Source of the DNA: an uncultured Victivallales bacterium
Lineage (GTDB): Bacteria; Verrucomicrobiota; Lentisphaeria; Oligosphaerales; JAFGRS01
Length of the DNA: 64,000 nucleotides
NCBI GenBank assembly: GCA_903837355.1
Contig: CAILUI010000053.1
Location: forward strand, 1-64,000
Direction: 5' to 3'
Positions 19,661 to 28,163 of the stretch are shown piece after piece. The translations under genes were made by a program, and so were the position numbers. A model generated the notes under the pieces. That model ran no database searches, had not been told where the DNA came from, and worked only from the letters and a program-made list of their open reading frames with translations. The first letter of the stretch is position 1, and each line of letters begins with the position of its first letter.

Positions 19661-19816
19661 GGCCTGCAGGGCCGGCATCCCTTAGCCCAGGCCACCGGCC
19701 TGGGTGAAGGCGGCGCAACGGTGCGGCCTGAAGGGTCGCGTTAGCCTTCGTTCACCTATCTCGCCCTTTCAGGGCTACGGACAATGGGGGGCCCCAACCC
19801 AGCCCGCTGGGCTGGG
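19661..19816. repeat. REP-like multi-hairpin intergenic element
   Basis: In the 386-base gap between convergent genes there is a run of strong short hairpins: CCCAGGCC/GGCCTGGG (19686-19693, 19697-19704, three-base loop), GCCCTTTCAGGGC (19763-19775) and CCCAGCCC/GGGCTGGG (19798-19805, 19809-19816, three-base loop), with a CCTGCAGG palindrome near 19663. The order and the GCCCTTTCAGGGC core resemble the dispersed 'CCCTGAAGGGC' repeats I know from PVC and Bacteroidetes genomes, likely REP elements mobilised by IS200-like (RAYT) enzymes. No transposase is present here. The rest of the gap, 19565-19660 and 19817-19950, shows nothing recognisable. Confidence 0.6.
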
Positions 19817-19950
19817 CTGAGGGATTGCCGCACCCTTGGCGCTGATCCCCCGCGAGCCGATCGTGAGGTTCTGCAAGGGTCTCATGCGACAGTGACAAGC
19901 CTGAATGGCGAGCGCCTATGGGCGCCCGCCCATGGCCCTGCGCTGACCCC

Positions 19951-22002
19951 TTACTCGCACTGCCAGGCACTTAGGCCATGCATCGCGGCACCGCCTATGC
20001 CGCCGATCCGGCCGGTCGCGTTCTGCGGCAGGCTGTAGCACTCGATCAGGACGTCGTCCAGGTAGACCTCCAGCAGCGTCTGTTTCAGGAGCAACCGGAA
20101 GCTCGCTGGGCTGGCGTAGGTCCGTTCACGGTCCACGGCTTTCTCCGCCTGGAAGCCGGAGCCGTCCGGCTGCATGGGGCCCAGTTCGGCCCGCCCGCCG
20201 GCGAAGACTAGCAGCGCGACCCCAGCGCTTCCACGACACTCGATGTAGAGCCCCGCAGGCGGGTCGTTCGCCGCAGCCGGGAGGGCCAGCGTACCCTCCA
20301 CGACAACGCCGCGGTCGACGTCCAACGCGGTGGAGACCCAGGCGATCCGCCCGCCGCCGGCAGGCACGGGCGCCGCCAGGGTCAAGCGCTCGTGCTTGAG
20401 CGCCTCGTTGCCCCGCCACCAGACCAGCCGTAGCGTTCCCTCCTCATCGACGGCCGTGCCCTTCAGCGTGCCGAAGTAGACCTGCCCGTCGCGCGCCACC
20501 GAGTGGTGGTTGACCAGCAGCCCGTCCGGGGCCCGGTAGAAGCGCGAGAAGTAGGTGTGGCCCGACAGCAGCCGCGGGTTCTTGCGCGCGGCCACAAAGG
20601 GCCCCTCGGGGCGATCGGCGACCAGCGTGACCATCAGGCCGCCGCTGCCGAACATCATATAGAAGCGCGTCCCGATCGGTTCGACCGCACCGACCTCGCC
20701 CTCCCCGACCCCCTCGACTCGGGGCGGCGGCAGCGCCTGCCAGGTCACCCCGTCCAGAGTCTCGCCAAAACCGAACCGCCCGCCGGTCTCCGGCTTGGGC
20801 GTGGCGGTCCAGTAACCGTACAGACCCCCGCCAGGCCGGGGAAGGGTCCAGATACAGTCCCAGCGCCCGGCGGGCTCGTACCAGCGCTCGTCCTGGACGA
20901 ACTCGTACTCCTGGCCCAGGCGAGTCCAGTGGACCAGGTCCTCAGAGGCAGCGAAGAAGATGGTCTGGCGCGGGCCCTTCCATTCGGAGAAGTTCATCTG
21001 GAACCTGCCGACGGCGGGGGCGCCGGGCGCCTGCCAGGTCGAACCGGTGCCCATCCAGGTCACCCCCCGGCCTTTGCGCAGGACCGGGCCGACCTCCTGC
21101 CAGTGCACGCCGTCGGGGGAGGTGGCCAGGGAGATGTTGTCCCACTGTCCGCGTGAGTTGGCGAGGGTGTAGAGATAGTGAATGCCGTCGCGGTGATAGA
21201 GCCACGTATCCCACATGTTGCCGGTGCGCTTCGCACGGGGCTTGAAGAACGCGGTTTGGATCGGCCAGGCCACGGTTTCATCCTCCGGTTCAACCCTGGG
21301 CAGATGCTTCTCGTCGCGGGCCGCCACCAGGTACCCGTCCCCTGCAAGGTGCAGTCGCCCCTGCTCCACATGCGCATCACCGACCAGCCTGACTGCGGTG
21401 AACGTCCCAGCGAGGTCCGCGGTCGAACCCTCAGCGAACGTCCACCAGGCCAGGGGCTGCCGTCCCGAGAGCGTCACCGGGGTCAGCGCCGCCACCTCGG
21501 CAGAACTCAGAGCCCCCGCGTAGATCCGGGCTTCGGCCACCGCCCCCTGCAGGAAGCCGATCTCGCCCATTGTTCCCAGGTAGCGTAACCCGATCAGCAC
21601 GATCGCCTCCGCGCCGAAGGGCTGCGCTTGGCCGACCGTGTAGCCGGCATAGCGTTGCCCATTGCGGTAGAGGGTGATCGTGTTGCCTTGGTAGACCACC
21701 GCCACCTGCACCGGCGTTGGCGGGTCGGCCGTCTCCCTCGGATACGCCGCCTGTTCGGCCTCGCCCTGGGTCCGCCGGAAGAAGTCGCTGCCGGCCATCC
21801 ACGCGCCCGGCCGCCGTTCCGCGAACACGATGGCGTCAAAGGCCTCCTTCTCCTGCACGGTCAGGACACTGCCAGCGCGCTGGTCGAGGCCGGCCAGGCA
21901 GACCCAGGCGACGAGGGTCTTGTCGACCAGCGGCAGCTCGGCGGCGCCCGCGGCAGCACCGTGGACGCAGGGGAGAGCGCACAGGCACAGGAGGTATTTC
22001 AT
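19951..22002 (-). CDS. Secreted LamG plus five-bladed beta-propeller protein (GH32/GH43-like)
   Basis: The ATG at 22002 starts a signal peptide (MKYLLCLCALPCVHGAAAG) with GGGGAT about eight bases upstream, giving 683 residues. Residues about 25-210 resemble a laminin-G/concanavalin sandwich. About 220-560 is a beta-propeller with GH32/GH43-style blades, for example LATSPDGVHWQEVGPVL, AASEDLVHWTRLG and FGETLDGVTWQAL. The final ~120 residues are a C-terminal beta-sandwich as in GH32 (LLLKQTLLEVYLDDVLIEC). A sucrase/levanase-like or arabinanase-like glycosidase is plausible, but I could not assign the catalytic carboxylates firmly. A second protein of the same plan lies at 28164-30287. Confidence 0.78.
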   Translation of the reverse strand: MKYLLCLCALPCVHGAAAGAAELPLVDKTLVAWVCLAGLDQRAGSVLTVQEKEAFDAIVFAERRPGAWMAGSDFFRRTQGEAEQAAYPRETADPPTPVQVAVVYQGNTITLYRNGQRYAGYTVGQAQPFGAEAIVLIGLRYLGTMGEIGFLQGAVAEARIYAGALSSAEVAALTPVTLSGRQPLAWWTFAEGSTADLAGTFTAVRLVGDAHVEQGRLHLAGDGYLVAARDEKHLPRVEPEDETVAWPIQTAFFKPRAKRTGNMWDTWLYHRDGIHYLYTLANSRGQWDNISLATSPDGVHWQEVGPVLRKGRGVTWMGTGSTWQAPGAPAVGRFQMNFSEWKGPRQTIFFAASEDLVHWTRLGQEYEFVQDERWYEPAGRWDCIWTLPRPGGGLYGYWTATPKPETGGRFGFGETLDGVTWQALPPPRVEGVGEGEVGAVEPIGTRFYMMFGSGGLMVTLVADRPEGPFVAARKNPRLLSGHTYFSRFYRAPDGLLVNHHSVARDGQVYFGTLKGTAVDEEGTLRLVWWRGNEALKHERLTLAAPVPAGGGRIAWVSTALDVDRGVVVEGTLALPAAANDPPAGLYIECRGSAGVALLVFAGGRAELGPMQPDGSGFQAEKAVDRERTYASPASFRLLLKQTLLEVYLDDVLIECYSLPQNATGRIGGIGGAAMHGLSAWQCE

Positions 22003-22205
22003 GCGTAGGATCCCCAATGCGTGTTCAGCGGCCGTACCGATGGCGTGCCCTAACATATACGCCCGTCCGCAACCGTGCCGGGAACATCGTATTGCCCTAC
22101 TGAGAGCAGCCCAGGCCGCCCGGCAAGGCTCCAAGAGAGCTTCCGTGAGGCGACAACTGGCGGTGCGTGTGCCAGTGCGCTGCGCCACGGATCCTGAATC
22201 CGCCC

Positions 22206-22415
22206 CGGTCGCCCGGCAACCCCTCAGTCAAGTCCGCAGCAGCCGGCTTTGCGGGCAGGCTTTGGAGGGCGAACCTCCCCAGCCTGCGTGCAGGCGGTGA
22301 GCCGTCCCCCGTCTCCGGCCTCTGGCCGGTGGCTCAGCGGCGCATGCGCGCCTGGGGAGCTTCGCCCTCCAGTGGGTCCGCGCAGACTTGACTGAGGCCT
22401 TACGGTCGCCCGGCA
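22206..22415. repeat. MITE-like 176-bp inverted repeat flanked by 13-bp direct repeats
   Basis: CCTCAGTCAAGTCCGC (22222-22237) is mirrored, with one mismatch, at 22382-22397. A second inner pair is even longer: the ~41 bases from 22263 (TGGAGGGCGAACCTCCCC...) match the reverse complement of the ~41 bases ending at 22371 with only a few differences. CGGTCGCCCGGCA occurs just outside each end, at 22206-22218 and 22403-22415, like a target-site duplication. There is no coding capacity, so this looks like a non-autonomous miniature element. The sequence between it and the gene at 22002 holds no gene. Confidence 0.7.
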
Positions 22416-22422
22416 GCGCTCC

Positions 22423-22451
22423 TTGCCCCGCGCCCTCGCCGGCGCTATGCT
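22423..22451 (+). promoter_or_regulatory. Probable promoter of the URO-D family gene
   Basis: TTGCCC (22423-22428), a 17-base spacer and TATGCT (22446-22451) form a good sigma70-type promoter 73 bases upstream of the start codon at 22525. It begins only seven bases after the MITE-like element ends, so the element could affect its activity. Confidence 0.55.
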
Positions 22452-22524
22452 CCCCGCCGTGGTCATCCCTGGGGTCGGCGTGTACCAGGCCGGTGCAGGT
22501 GGGGTGGCGCGACAGGAGAGAACC

Positions 22525-23616
22525 ATGCCCAACCCGGCTGATCTCAGGTGGCTGAATGCAGGGATCCAAGGCGTCCAGGCCCGGCACCAAGAGCGCGTGG
22601 CCAGCCTCTACGCGGGCCGTCCCGGCGACGACGTTGTCGCCATAGCGGGGCGTTTCTTCGGCCGCTCCCATGGCCTGGCGGGAGTCAACGAGATTGACAT
22701 GCTCCAACAGCCAGAGGCCTGGCTGGCCGATGTCCTTGGGGACATGGCTCGCCATGGCCCGGAGGGCGCAGACCCGGTTACCTTCCGCCCCTTCGTCATC
22801 GAGATCGATCCATGGGGAGTGCACTTCGTGGACGCCCTGCTGGGGGCGCGCGTGTTCTTCCACGAGGGACAGGTCTGGTCCGACGAACTGCAGGCCGAGC
22901 CGGCGGAACTGCGGCTGCCCGACCTGACGCAGTCGAAGCTCCTGGCCGACACGATCAGGCTGACGCATCTCGCCGTGGCAGCCACGGGCGGGCAGGTCTT
23001 CATCACCACGCCCGTGCTGAGCTGCCCCATCAACATCGGGATGAACCTGTTCGGCCAGCGCCTCCTCGTGGCCATGCTGCTGGCCCCCGATGCGGCCCAG
23101 CAGGCGCTGCGGGTCATCACCGCAACGCTACAGGAGTGCATCCGGGTGTTCGCCGCGGCCATCCCCGACCCGGTCCGCCGTGGCTCGGTCGCGGAGAACC
23201 GTTACGCTCCGAGTGGTTTCGGCTTCATCGATGGGTGCGCCACGCAACTGCTCTCGGCCGCCAACTACCGCGACTTCGTTGCCGAGCTGGACCGGGCCTG
23301 TCTGTCCAGTTTCCCGCACGGTGGAATGATGCACCTCTGTGGCGCGCACGCTCAGCACATCCCCACCTGGCGGACCTTCCGGGAACTGCGGGCCATCCAG
23401 ATCAACGATCGGGCGGCTGAGGACTTGGAGCTGTATTTCCATGGATTGCGGGATGACCAGCTCATCTACATCAGTCCCACCGCGACGATGACCATTGAGC
23501 GCATCATGGCGATCACCGGTGGAAACCGGATCGTCCTGCAGTGCGAGCTGGCGGCGGCCCGATCGCGGCAGCCACGGCCGACGGCAACGGAACCGCAGAC
23601 GCCGACCCGGATGTGA
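22525..23616 (+). CDS. Uroporphyrinogen decarboxylase (URO-D) family protein, methyltransferase-like
   Basis: A 363-residue cytoplasmic TIM-barrel protein. The ATG at 22525 is preceded by AGGAGAG five bases away; upstream codons in frame overlap the promoter. It is longer and more divergent than HemE. The conserved C-terminal segment GMMHLCGAH has His270 and Cys272 in the HxC arrangement that binds zinc in corrinoid-dependent methyltransferases such as MtaA/MtbA. A role in demethylating methylated compounds with a corrinoid protein is therefore more likely than haem synthesis. No corrinoid protein gene is adjacent. It is followed after four bases by a doubtful small ORF. Confidence 0.78.
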   Translation: MPNPADLRWLNAGIQGVQARHQERVASLYAGRPGDDVVAIAGRFFGRSHGLAGVNEIDMLQQPEAWLADVLGDMARHGPEGADPVTFRPFVIEIDPWGVHFVDALLGARVFFHEGQVWSDELQAEPAELRLPDLTQSKLLADTIRLTHLAVAATGGQVFITTPVLSCPINIGMNLFGQRLLVAMLLAPDAAQQALRVITATLQECIRVFAAAIPDPVRRGSVAENRYAPSGFGFIDGCATQLLSAANYRDFVAELDRACLSSFPHGGMMHLCGAHAQHIPTWRTFRELRAIQINDRAAEDLELYFHGLRDDQLIYISPTATMTIERIMAITGGNRIVLQCELAAARSRQPRPTATEPQTPTRM

Positions 23617-23620
23617 GCCT

Positions 23621-23845
23621 ATGCAAACCGTAGACGCGCCGACGCGCCGGTCGTTGATCTACGCGGACCGCTTCGAGGTCGTGGGAATGCAGGACGCAGC
23701 GCTCCTGGCCCGCACGGCAGGCACCTTCAGCGTCGCCCTCGAGGGCCGCGGCGTCTCTCCCGGCGGGACGATCAGGCTGAGCACGACACTCCGTAATCCC
23801 GACGGCGCCAGCGGGGCGGCGGCCGGATGGGCCGGTATCCCTTAG
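23621..23845 (+). CDS. Doubtful small ORF, 74 residues
   Basis: The ATG at 23621 follows the URO-D family stop codon by four bases, and the frame runs to 23845, overlapping the end of the convergent TPR gene by four bases. The product begins MQTVDAPTRRSLIYADRF, has no recognisable domain, signal or membrane segment, and ends abruptly in GWAGIP. It could be a small coupled partner or a truncated relic of a longer gene cut by rearrangement. Confidence 0.3.
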   Translation: MQTVDAPTRRSLIYADRFEVVGMQDAALLARTAGTFSVALEGRGVSPGGTIRLSTTLRNPDGASGAAAGWAGIP

Positions 23846-24225
23846 AGATTCTGCGCCTCAAGGGTGTCCAGACGGCGCTTGGCCTGGGCTGCCCATTCAT
23901 GCTTTGGGTACTTCGACAGGAAGGCTTTGTACCAGGCGATGGCTTGGTCGCTCACCTCGGCGCGCTCGTAGCAAAAGCCGATCCAGTAGGTCGCCTCGTC
24001 GACGCGAGGGCTGTTCGGCCAGGTCTTGATGGCGCGCTGGAGGAGAGCCACCGCCGGGGGGAAACGGGCCATGCGCATGCGCGTCCGCGCCGCGAAGTAC
24101 ACCGCCGGCTCAGCCCACTCCTTCTGGGGGGCAGCGAGCCCTTTGGTGGCCATGTAGGCGCTCAGTGGCAGGATGGAGAATACCGACCCGAGCACGACGG
24201 CCAGCAGGATGATCAGACTACGCAT
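23842..24225 (-). CDS. Small exported or membrane-anchored TPR protein
   Basis: A 127-residue protein with an N-terminal hydrophobic helix (MRSLIILLAVVLGSVFSILPL) followed by two to three tetratricopeptide-like helices; AIAWYKAFLSKYPKHEWAAQA is a typical TPR unit. The plan resembles short BamD/YbgF-like tail regions, and a scaffolding role in the periplasm or inner membrane is likely. The ATG has GGGAGA seven bases upstream. It is 16 bases downstream of the oxidoreductase gene and probably on the same transcript. Confidence 0.65.
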   Translation of the reverse strand: MRSLIILLAVVLGSVFSILPLSAYMATKGLAAPQKEWAEPAVYFAARTRMRMARFPPAVALLQRAIKTWPNSPRVDEATYWIGFCYERAEVSDQAIAWYKAFLSKYPKHEWAAQAKRRLDTLEAQNL

Positions 24226-24241
24226 CGTTCGTCTCCCGAAG

Positions 24242-25297
24242 CTACGGCAGGGTTACGGCGCCGCCAGTCCGCGCGGACTCGTAGATGGCGTCGGTGATCT
24301 GCATCATGACCAAAGCCTGCTCGAGGCCGGTGGCCGGCGGCCGCTGCTGGCGCACGGCGAGCGCGAAGTCCTCGATGACGAGGGCGCCGCCACCGCGCCC
24401 GCTGTCATTGCCTTCCCACAGCACCTGGCTGGTCACGCCCTGGGCCGCGGAGGCGGTGTCAAGGATCAGGCGGCGCTCAGCACTCCCGACCATCCCGAGG
24501 CGCAAGGCGCCCTGGGTACCGATGATCTGCCAGGCGGCCTCGGAGGCTATGGGCATGAACTCGCCGCGCTCGATGGTCAGCACGCTGCCATCAGCCCCCG
24601 TAACCAAGGCGGCGAAATGCGCTTCGGCATCGGATTCGGGGGCGATATGACAACGGAACGTCGGCACGCAGGACCAGATCTGCGCCAGGACCGTGCGCGG
24701 CCGGAAGGCCCAGCCGGTCAGTCCGAGAATGTAGTCCAGGTCGTAACAGCTCCAGTTGGTCAGAATGCCCCCCGCGTTCATGCAGAAAGACTCCCGCCAG
24801 GGTGGCGGTGGCCGGTCGTTCTGCGGAGTTCCGGCCTGCAGCGCCCGCACGTGCAGCCGGCGGATCTCGCCCAGGGAGCCGTTCGCCAGAACCGCCTCCA
24901 CGCGCCGCGCCGAGTCGTAGAATCGGTAGCGTGACGAGAAGCAGGCGCAGACCCGGTCGCCGCGCCGCGCCATGAGGGTGCGGACCTCGCGGGCGTTGTT
25001 GGCCACCGGCTTCTCGGTCAGGACGTGCTTGCCGCGGGCGAAGGCGCGCAGGGCCATGGCCGTACGCGTCGACACCGGGTAGGCAATGATCACGGCCTCG
25101 ACCTCGGGATCCTGGTCGATGAGCTCGCTGCCATCCTCGTAGACACGGGGAACGCCCTGAGCTTTCGCCCACTCGCGGCGCTCGCCGCGGAGGTCGGCCG
25201 CGGCGACGACCTTGACCAGCGCGCTGGCCATGGCGTCCTTGAGGTTGATGGAGCCAATCACGCCACAGCCGATCACACCTAACTTCAACGGTTCCAT
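24242..25297 (-). CDS. Gfo/Idh/MocA family NAD(P)-dependent oxidoreductase
   Basis: A 351-residue cytoplasmic dehydrogenase, probably acting on a sugar, inositol or sugar acid. The Rossmann fingerprint LGVIGCGVIGSINL lies at residues 5-18 when translation starts at the ATG at 25297, which is why that start is chosen over longer in-frame alternatives. GKHVLTEKPVANNAREV near residues 90-106 contains the EKP lysine characteristic of the family. The C-terminal alpha/beta domain is complete. Families like this are strongly expanded in PVC bacteria for polysaccharide-derived sugars. It leads a two-gene unit with the TPR protein. Confidence 0.9.
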   Translation of the reverse strand: MEPLKLGVIGCGVIGSINLKDAMASALVKVVAAADLRGERREWAKAQGVPRVYEDGSELIDQDPEVEAVIIAYPVSTRTAMALRAFARGKHVLTEKPVANNAREVRTLMARRGDRVCACFSSRYRFYDSARRVEAVLANGSLGEIRRLHVRALQAGTPQNDRPPPPWRESFCMNAGGILTNWSCYDLDYILGLTGWAFRPRTVLAQIWSCVPTFRCHIAPESDAEAHFAALVTGADGSVLTIERGEFMPIASEAAWQIIGTQGALRLGMVGSAERRLILDTASAAQGVTSQVLWEGNDSGRGGGALVIEDFALAVRQQRPPATGLEQALVMMQITDAIYESARTGGAVTLP

Positions 25298-25464
25298 GGT
25301 CCCTGAACTCCGGCTACGCGCCCTGCCAGCGCACGGCACCACGCCCGTCTGCGCTGACCTGCCGTCACGCTAGCACCGCGACCGCGGCGGCGCCAGTGGG
25401 AGAGACCGACGGCACCGCGGATACCGGCGCCGTTCCCCTGGGACCGCCGAGCGTCAACTCGGCT

Positions 25465-25478
25465 CTGACCGCGGTCAG
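25465..25478. other. Perfect 14-bp palindrome CTGACCGCGGTCAG
   Basis: CTGACCGCGGTCAG reads the same on both strands. It lies in the 462-base gap between the divergent oxidoreductase and glycyl-radical-enzyme genes, so it could be an operator. A half-copy, CCGCGGTCAGGGC, occurs again at about 25654-25666, nearer the glycyl radical enzyme. The rest of 25298-25524 shows no gene. Confidence 0.35.
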
Positions 25479-25524
25479 GGCTGTTCCGTTTTCCCAACGA
25501 CCATCGGTGTTGGTCACCGGCACG

Positions 25525-25617
25525 GTGAAAGCGTGAGAGCGTGATTGCGTAAGGGGTTACGGCGCGTGTGCCGGCCGTCTGCCACGAATCCACGCTTTCA
25601 CGTTCTCACGCGCTCAC
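25525..25617. repeat. Inverted pair of GTGANNGC octamer arrays
   Basis: GTGAAAGC-GTGAGAGC-GTGATTGC at 25525-25548 is three copies of GTGANNGC. On the opposite strand, the segment from about 25617 back to 25591 reads GTGAGCGC-GTGAGAAC-GTGAAAGC. The two arrays face each other across about 45 bases and could form a long imperfect hairpin (roughly 22 of 28 positions pair). A TATGCT box at 25693-25698 may be the -10 of the downstream gene, but no good -35 was found. Confidence 0.55.
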
Positions 25618-25759
25618 CCGTAGCGGGAACCGCGATCTTGGAACCGCCCTGGGCCGCGGTCAGGGCGGCTGGCAGGCGGCGAATGCGGGTGCTATGCTGC
25701 ATCCCACGACCCGCACGCGGGATAGTCCGCGACCGGCCCCAAGTCTGAGGGTGATGGCC

Positions 25760-28123
25760 ATGACCGAACGAACGGCAAGGCTCCGGCAGCGCAGCCTCGA
25801 AGCGACGCCCTGCATCAGCGAAGAGCGCGCGTTGCTGCTCACCGCGTTCTTCCAGGCGCAGGCAGGTCGCTTCTCCATTCCCGTCCTGCGCGCCACCTCA
25901 TTCGACGACCTGTGCCGGCGCAAGCAGATCTACCTGGGTGAAGACGAACTGATCGTTGGCGAGCGCGGGCCGTATCCCAAGGCGGTGCCGACGTACCCGG
26001 AACTCACCTGCCATAGCCTTCAGGACCTGGAGATCCTGAACTCCCGACCGAAGACCAGCTACGCCGTGTCGCCAGCCTGCCTGAACGCGTACCGCGACGT
26101 GGTGATTCCCTACTGGCAGGGCCGCAGTATGCGCGACCGGATCTTCGCCACCCTGCCGCAGGAATGGCGAGCCGCGTACGGGGCGGGCCTGTTCACGGAA
26201 TTCATGGAGCAGCGCGCACCCGGCCATACGGTGCTGGACGACAAGATCTACCGCAAGGGCTTGCGGGAGTTCAAAGCGGACATTGCCGCGAGCCTGGCGG
26301 CGCTGGACTACGCCAACGACCGGGAAGCCTGGGCGCGGCAGGAACAGTGGCGGGCCATGGATATCGCCTGCGACGCGCTGATCCGCTTCGCACACCGCCA
26401 CGCGGACCTCGCCGAGCACCTGGCCGCACAGGAGCAGGACCCGCGGCGAGGGGCCGAACTGGCGAAGATCGCGGCGGTCTGCCGCCACGTGCCCGAACAC
26501 GCCCCGCGTGATTTTCACGAAGCGCTGCAGAGCTACTGGTTCTACCACCTCGCGGTGATCACTGAGCTGAACGGCTGGGACTCGTTCTCGCCCGGGCACC
26601 TGGATCAGCACCTCGGCCCCTTCTACCAGCAGGGCCTCGCCAACGGCACGCTGACGCCGGAGTCCGCACGCGAACTGCTGGAAGCGTTCTTTGTGAAGTT
26701 CAACAATCACCCTGCCCCGCCCAAGGTCGGCGTCACGGCCGCCGAAAGCGGGACCTACACGGATTTCGCGAATATCAACATCGGCGGACTGCTGGCGGAT
26801 GGCAGCAACGGCGCCAACGCGGTCTCGGACCTCCTGCTCGACATCGTCGACGAGATGCACCTGCTGCAGCCCAGTACCAACCTGCAGCTTTCGCGCCGGA
26901 CCCCCGAGGCCCTGCTGCATCACGCCCTGCGCGTGATCCGCAAAGGCTACGGGTTCCCCTCGATCTTCAACACGGAAACGGTGATCGCCGAACAGATCCG
27001 GCAGGGCAAGACGCTGGCGGACGCCCGCGCTGGCGGCTGCAGCGGTTGCGTGGAGACCGGCGCCTTCGGCAAGGAAGCGTTCATTCTCACCGGCTACTTC
27101 AATCTGGTCAAGACTCTCGAACTAGCCCTGCACGACGGCCTGGACCCGCGGACCGGCGTGCAACTCGGCCCGCGGACGGGGGCGCCGGAGACGCTGCTCA
27201 CGTTCGATGACGTCTTCGCCGCCTTCCGAGCGCAACTGCAGCACCTCCTGGCCCTCAAACTGCGCGGCAATCAGGTCATCGAGCAGATGTACGCCGCGCT
27301 GATGCCGGCACCGCTGCTGTCGGTGATCACCGACGACTGCATCGCCACCGGCAAGGACTACAACGCCGGCGGCGCGCGCTACAACAACTCCTATATCCAG
27401 TTCGTCGGGATCGGCAGTCTCACGGATAGTCTCGCGGCGCTCAAGCAACTCTGTTTCGACGAGCCGGAACTCACGGTGCGGGATATGGTCGCGACGCTGG
27501 ACCGCGATTTCGCCGGCGACGACGCCCGGCACCAGCAAGTGCTTCATCGCACCCCCAAGTACGGCAATGACGACGCCCGCGCCGACGACCTCATGGTGCG
27601 CACGTTCAATGTGCTGATCGAGGAACTCGACGGGAGGCCGAACAGCAAGGGCGGCGCGTACCGCGTGGAGATGCTGCCCACCACCTGCCACGTCTACTTC
27701 GGCTCCATCACCGGCGCCACGCCCGACGGCCGCAGGGCGGGCGCGCCGCTGTCCGAAGGCATCTCCCCCGTGCAGGGCGCCGACCGCAGTGGCCCCACCG
27801 CCGTGCTCAAATCCGCTGCCAAGATGGATCACGTCAAGACCGGCGGCACGCTGTTGAACATGAAGTTCAGCCCAACGGTACTGGCAGGTGAAGCCGGCAT
27901 CGAACGCTGGGCGCAGTTGGTCCGGTCGTACTTCCGCCTGGACGGCCACCACGTCCAGTTCAATGTCATCGGCGCGGACACGCTGCGCGCAGCGCAACGT
28001 GAACCTGGGCTCCATCGCGACCTGATCGTGCGCGTTGCCGGCTACAGTGACTACTTCTGCGATCTCTCGCGCGAGCTCCAGGACGAGATCATAGGGCGGA
28101 CCGAACACGACGCCTTGGCGTGA
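25760..28123 (+). CDS. Glycyl radical enzyme, PFL2/glycerol-dehydratase type
   Basis: A 787-residue cytoplasmic, oxygen-sensitive enzyme. The thiyl-radical cysteine is Cys430 in GGCSGCVETG, with Glu432 two residues on: the CxE arrangement of eliminating family members (glycerol and propanediol dehydratases, choline and isethionate lyases, hydroxyproline dehydratase) and not the Cys-Cys pair of pyruvate formate-lyase. The glycyl radical site is Gly761 in RVAGYSDYF, 26 residues from the end as usual. Two ATGs compete: GAGG at 25747-25750 lies nine bases before 25760 but only three before 25754, so 25760 is preferred. No radical-SAM activase gene is adjacent. Substrate is not predictable by eye. 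Confidence 0.88.
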   Translation: MTERTARLRQRSLEATPCISEERALLLTAFFQAQAGRFSIPVLRATSFDDLCRRKQIYLGEDELIVGERGPYPKAVPTYPELTCHSLQDLEILNSRPKTSYAVSPACLNAYRDVVIPYWQGRSMRDRIFATLPQEWRAAYGAGLFTEFMEQRAPGHTVLDDKIYRKGLREFKADIAASLAALDYANDREAWARQEQWRAMDIACDALIRFAHRHADLAEHLAAQEQDPRRGAELAKIAAVCRHVPEHAPRDFHEALQSYWFYHLAVITELNGWDSFSPGHLDQHLGPFYQQGLANGTLTPESARELLEAFFVKFNNHPAPPKVGVTAAESGTYTDFANINIGGLLADGSNGANAVSDLLLDIVDEMHLLQPSTNLQLSRRTPEALLHHALRVIRKGYGFPSIFNTETVIAEQIRQGKTLADARAGGCSGCVETGAFGKEAFILTGYFNLVKTLELALHDGLDPRTGVQLGPRTGAPETLLTFDDVFAAFRAQLQHLLALKLRGNQVIEQMYAALMPAPLLSVITDDCIATGKDYNAGGARYNNSYIQFVGIGSLTDSLAALKQLCFDEPELTVRDMVATLDRDFAGDDARHQQVLHRTPKYGNDDARADDLMVRTFNVLIEELDGRPNSKGGAYRVEMLPTTCHVYFGSITGATPDGRRAGAPLSEGISPVQGADRSGPTAVLKSAAKMDHVKTGGTLLNMKFSPTVLAGEAGIERWAQLVRSYFRLDGHHVQFNVIGADTLRAAQREPGLHRDLIVRVAGYSDYFCDLSRELQDEIIGRTEHDALA

Positions 28124-28163
28124 GGGCTGGAACCTCCTCACGCCGGCGCGGCGTGGTTGGATC

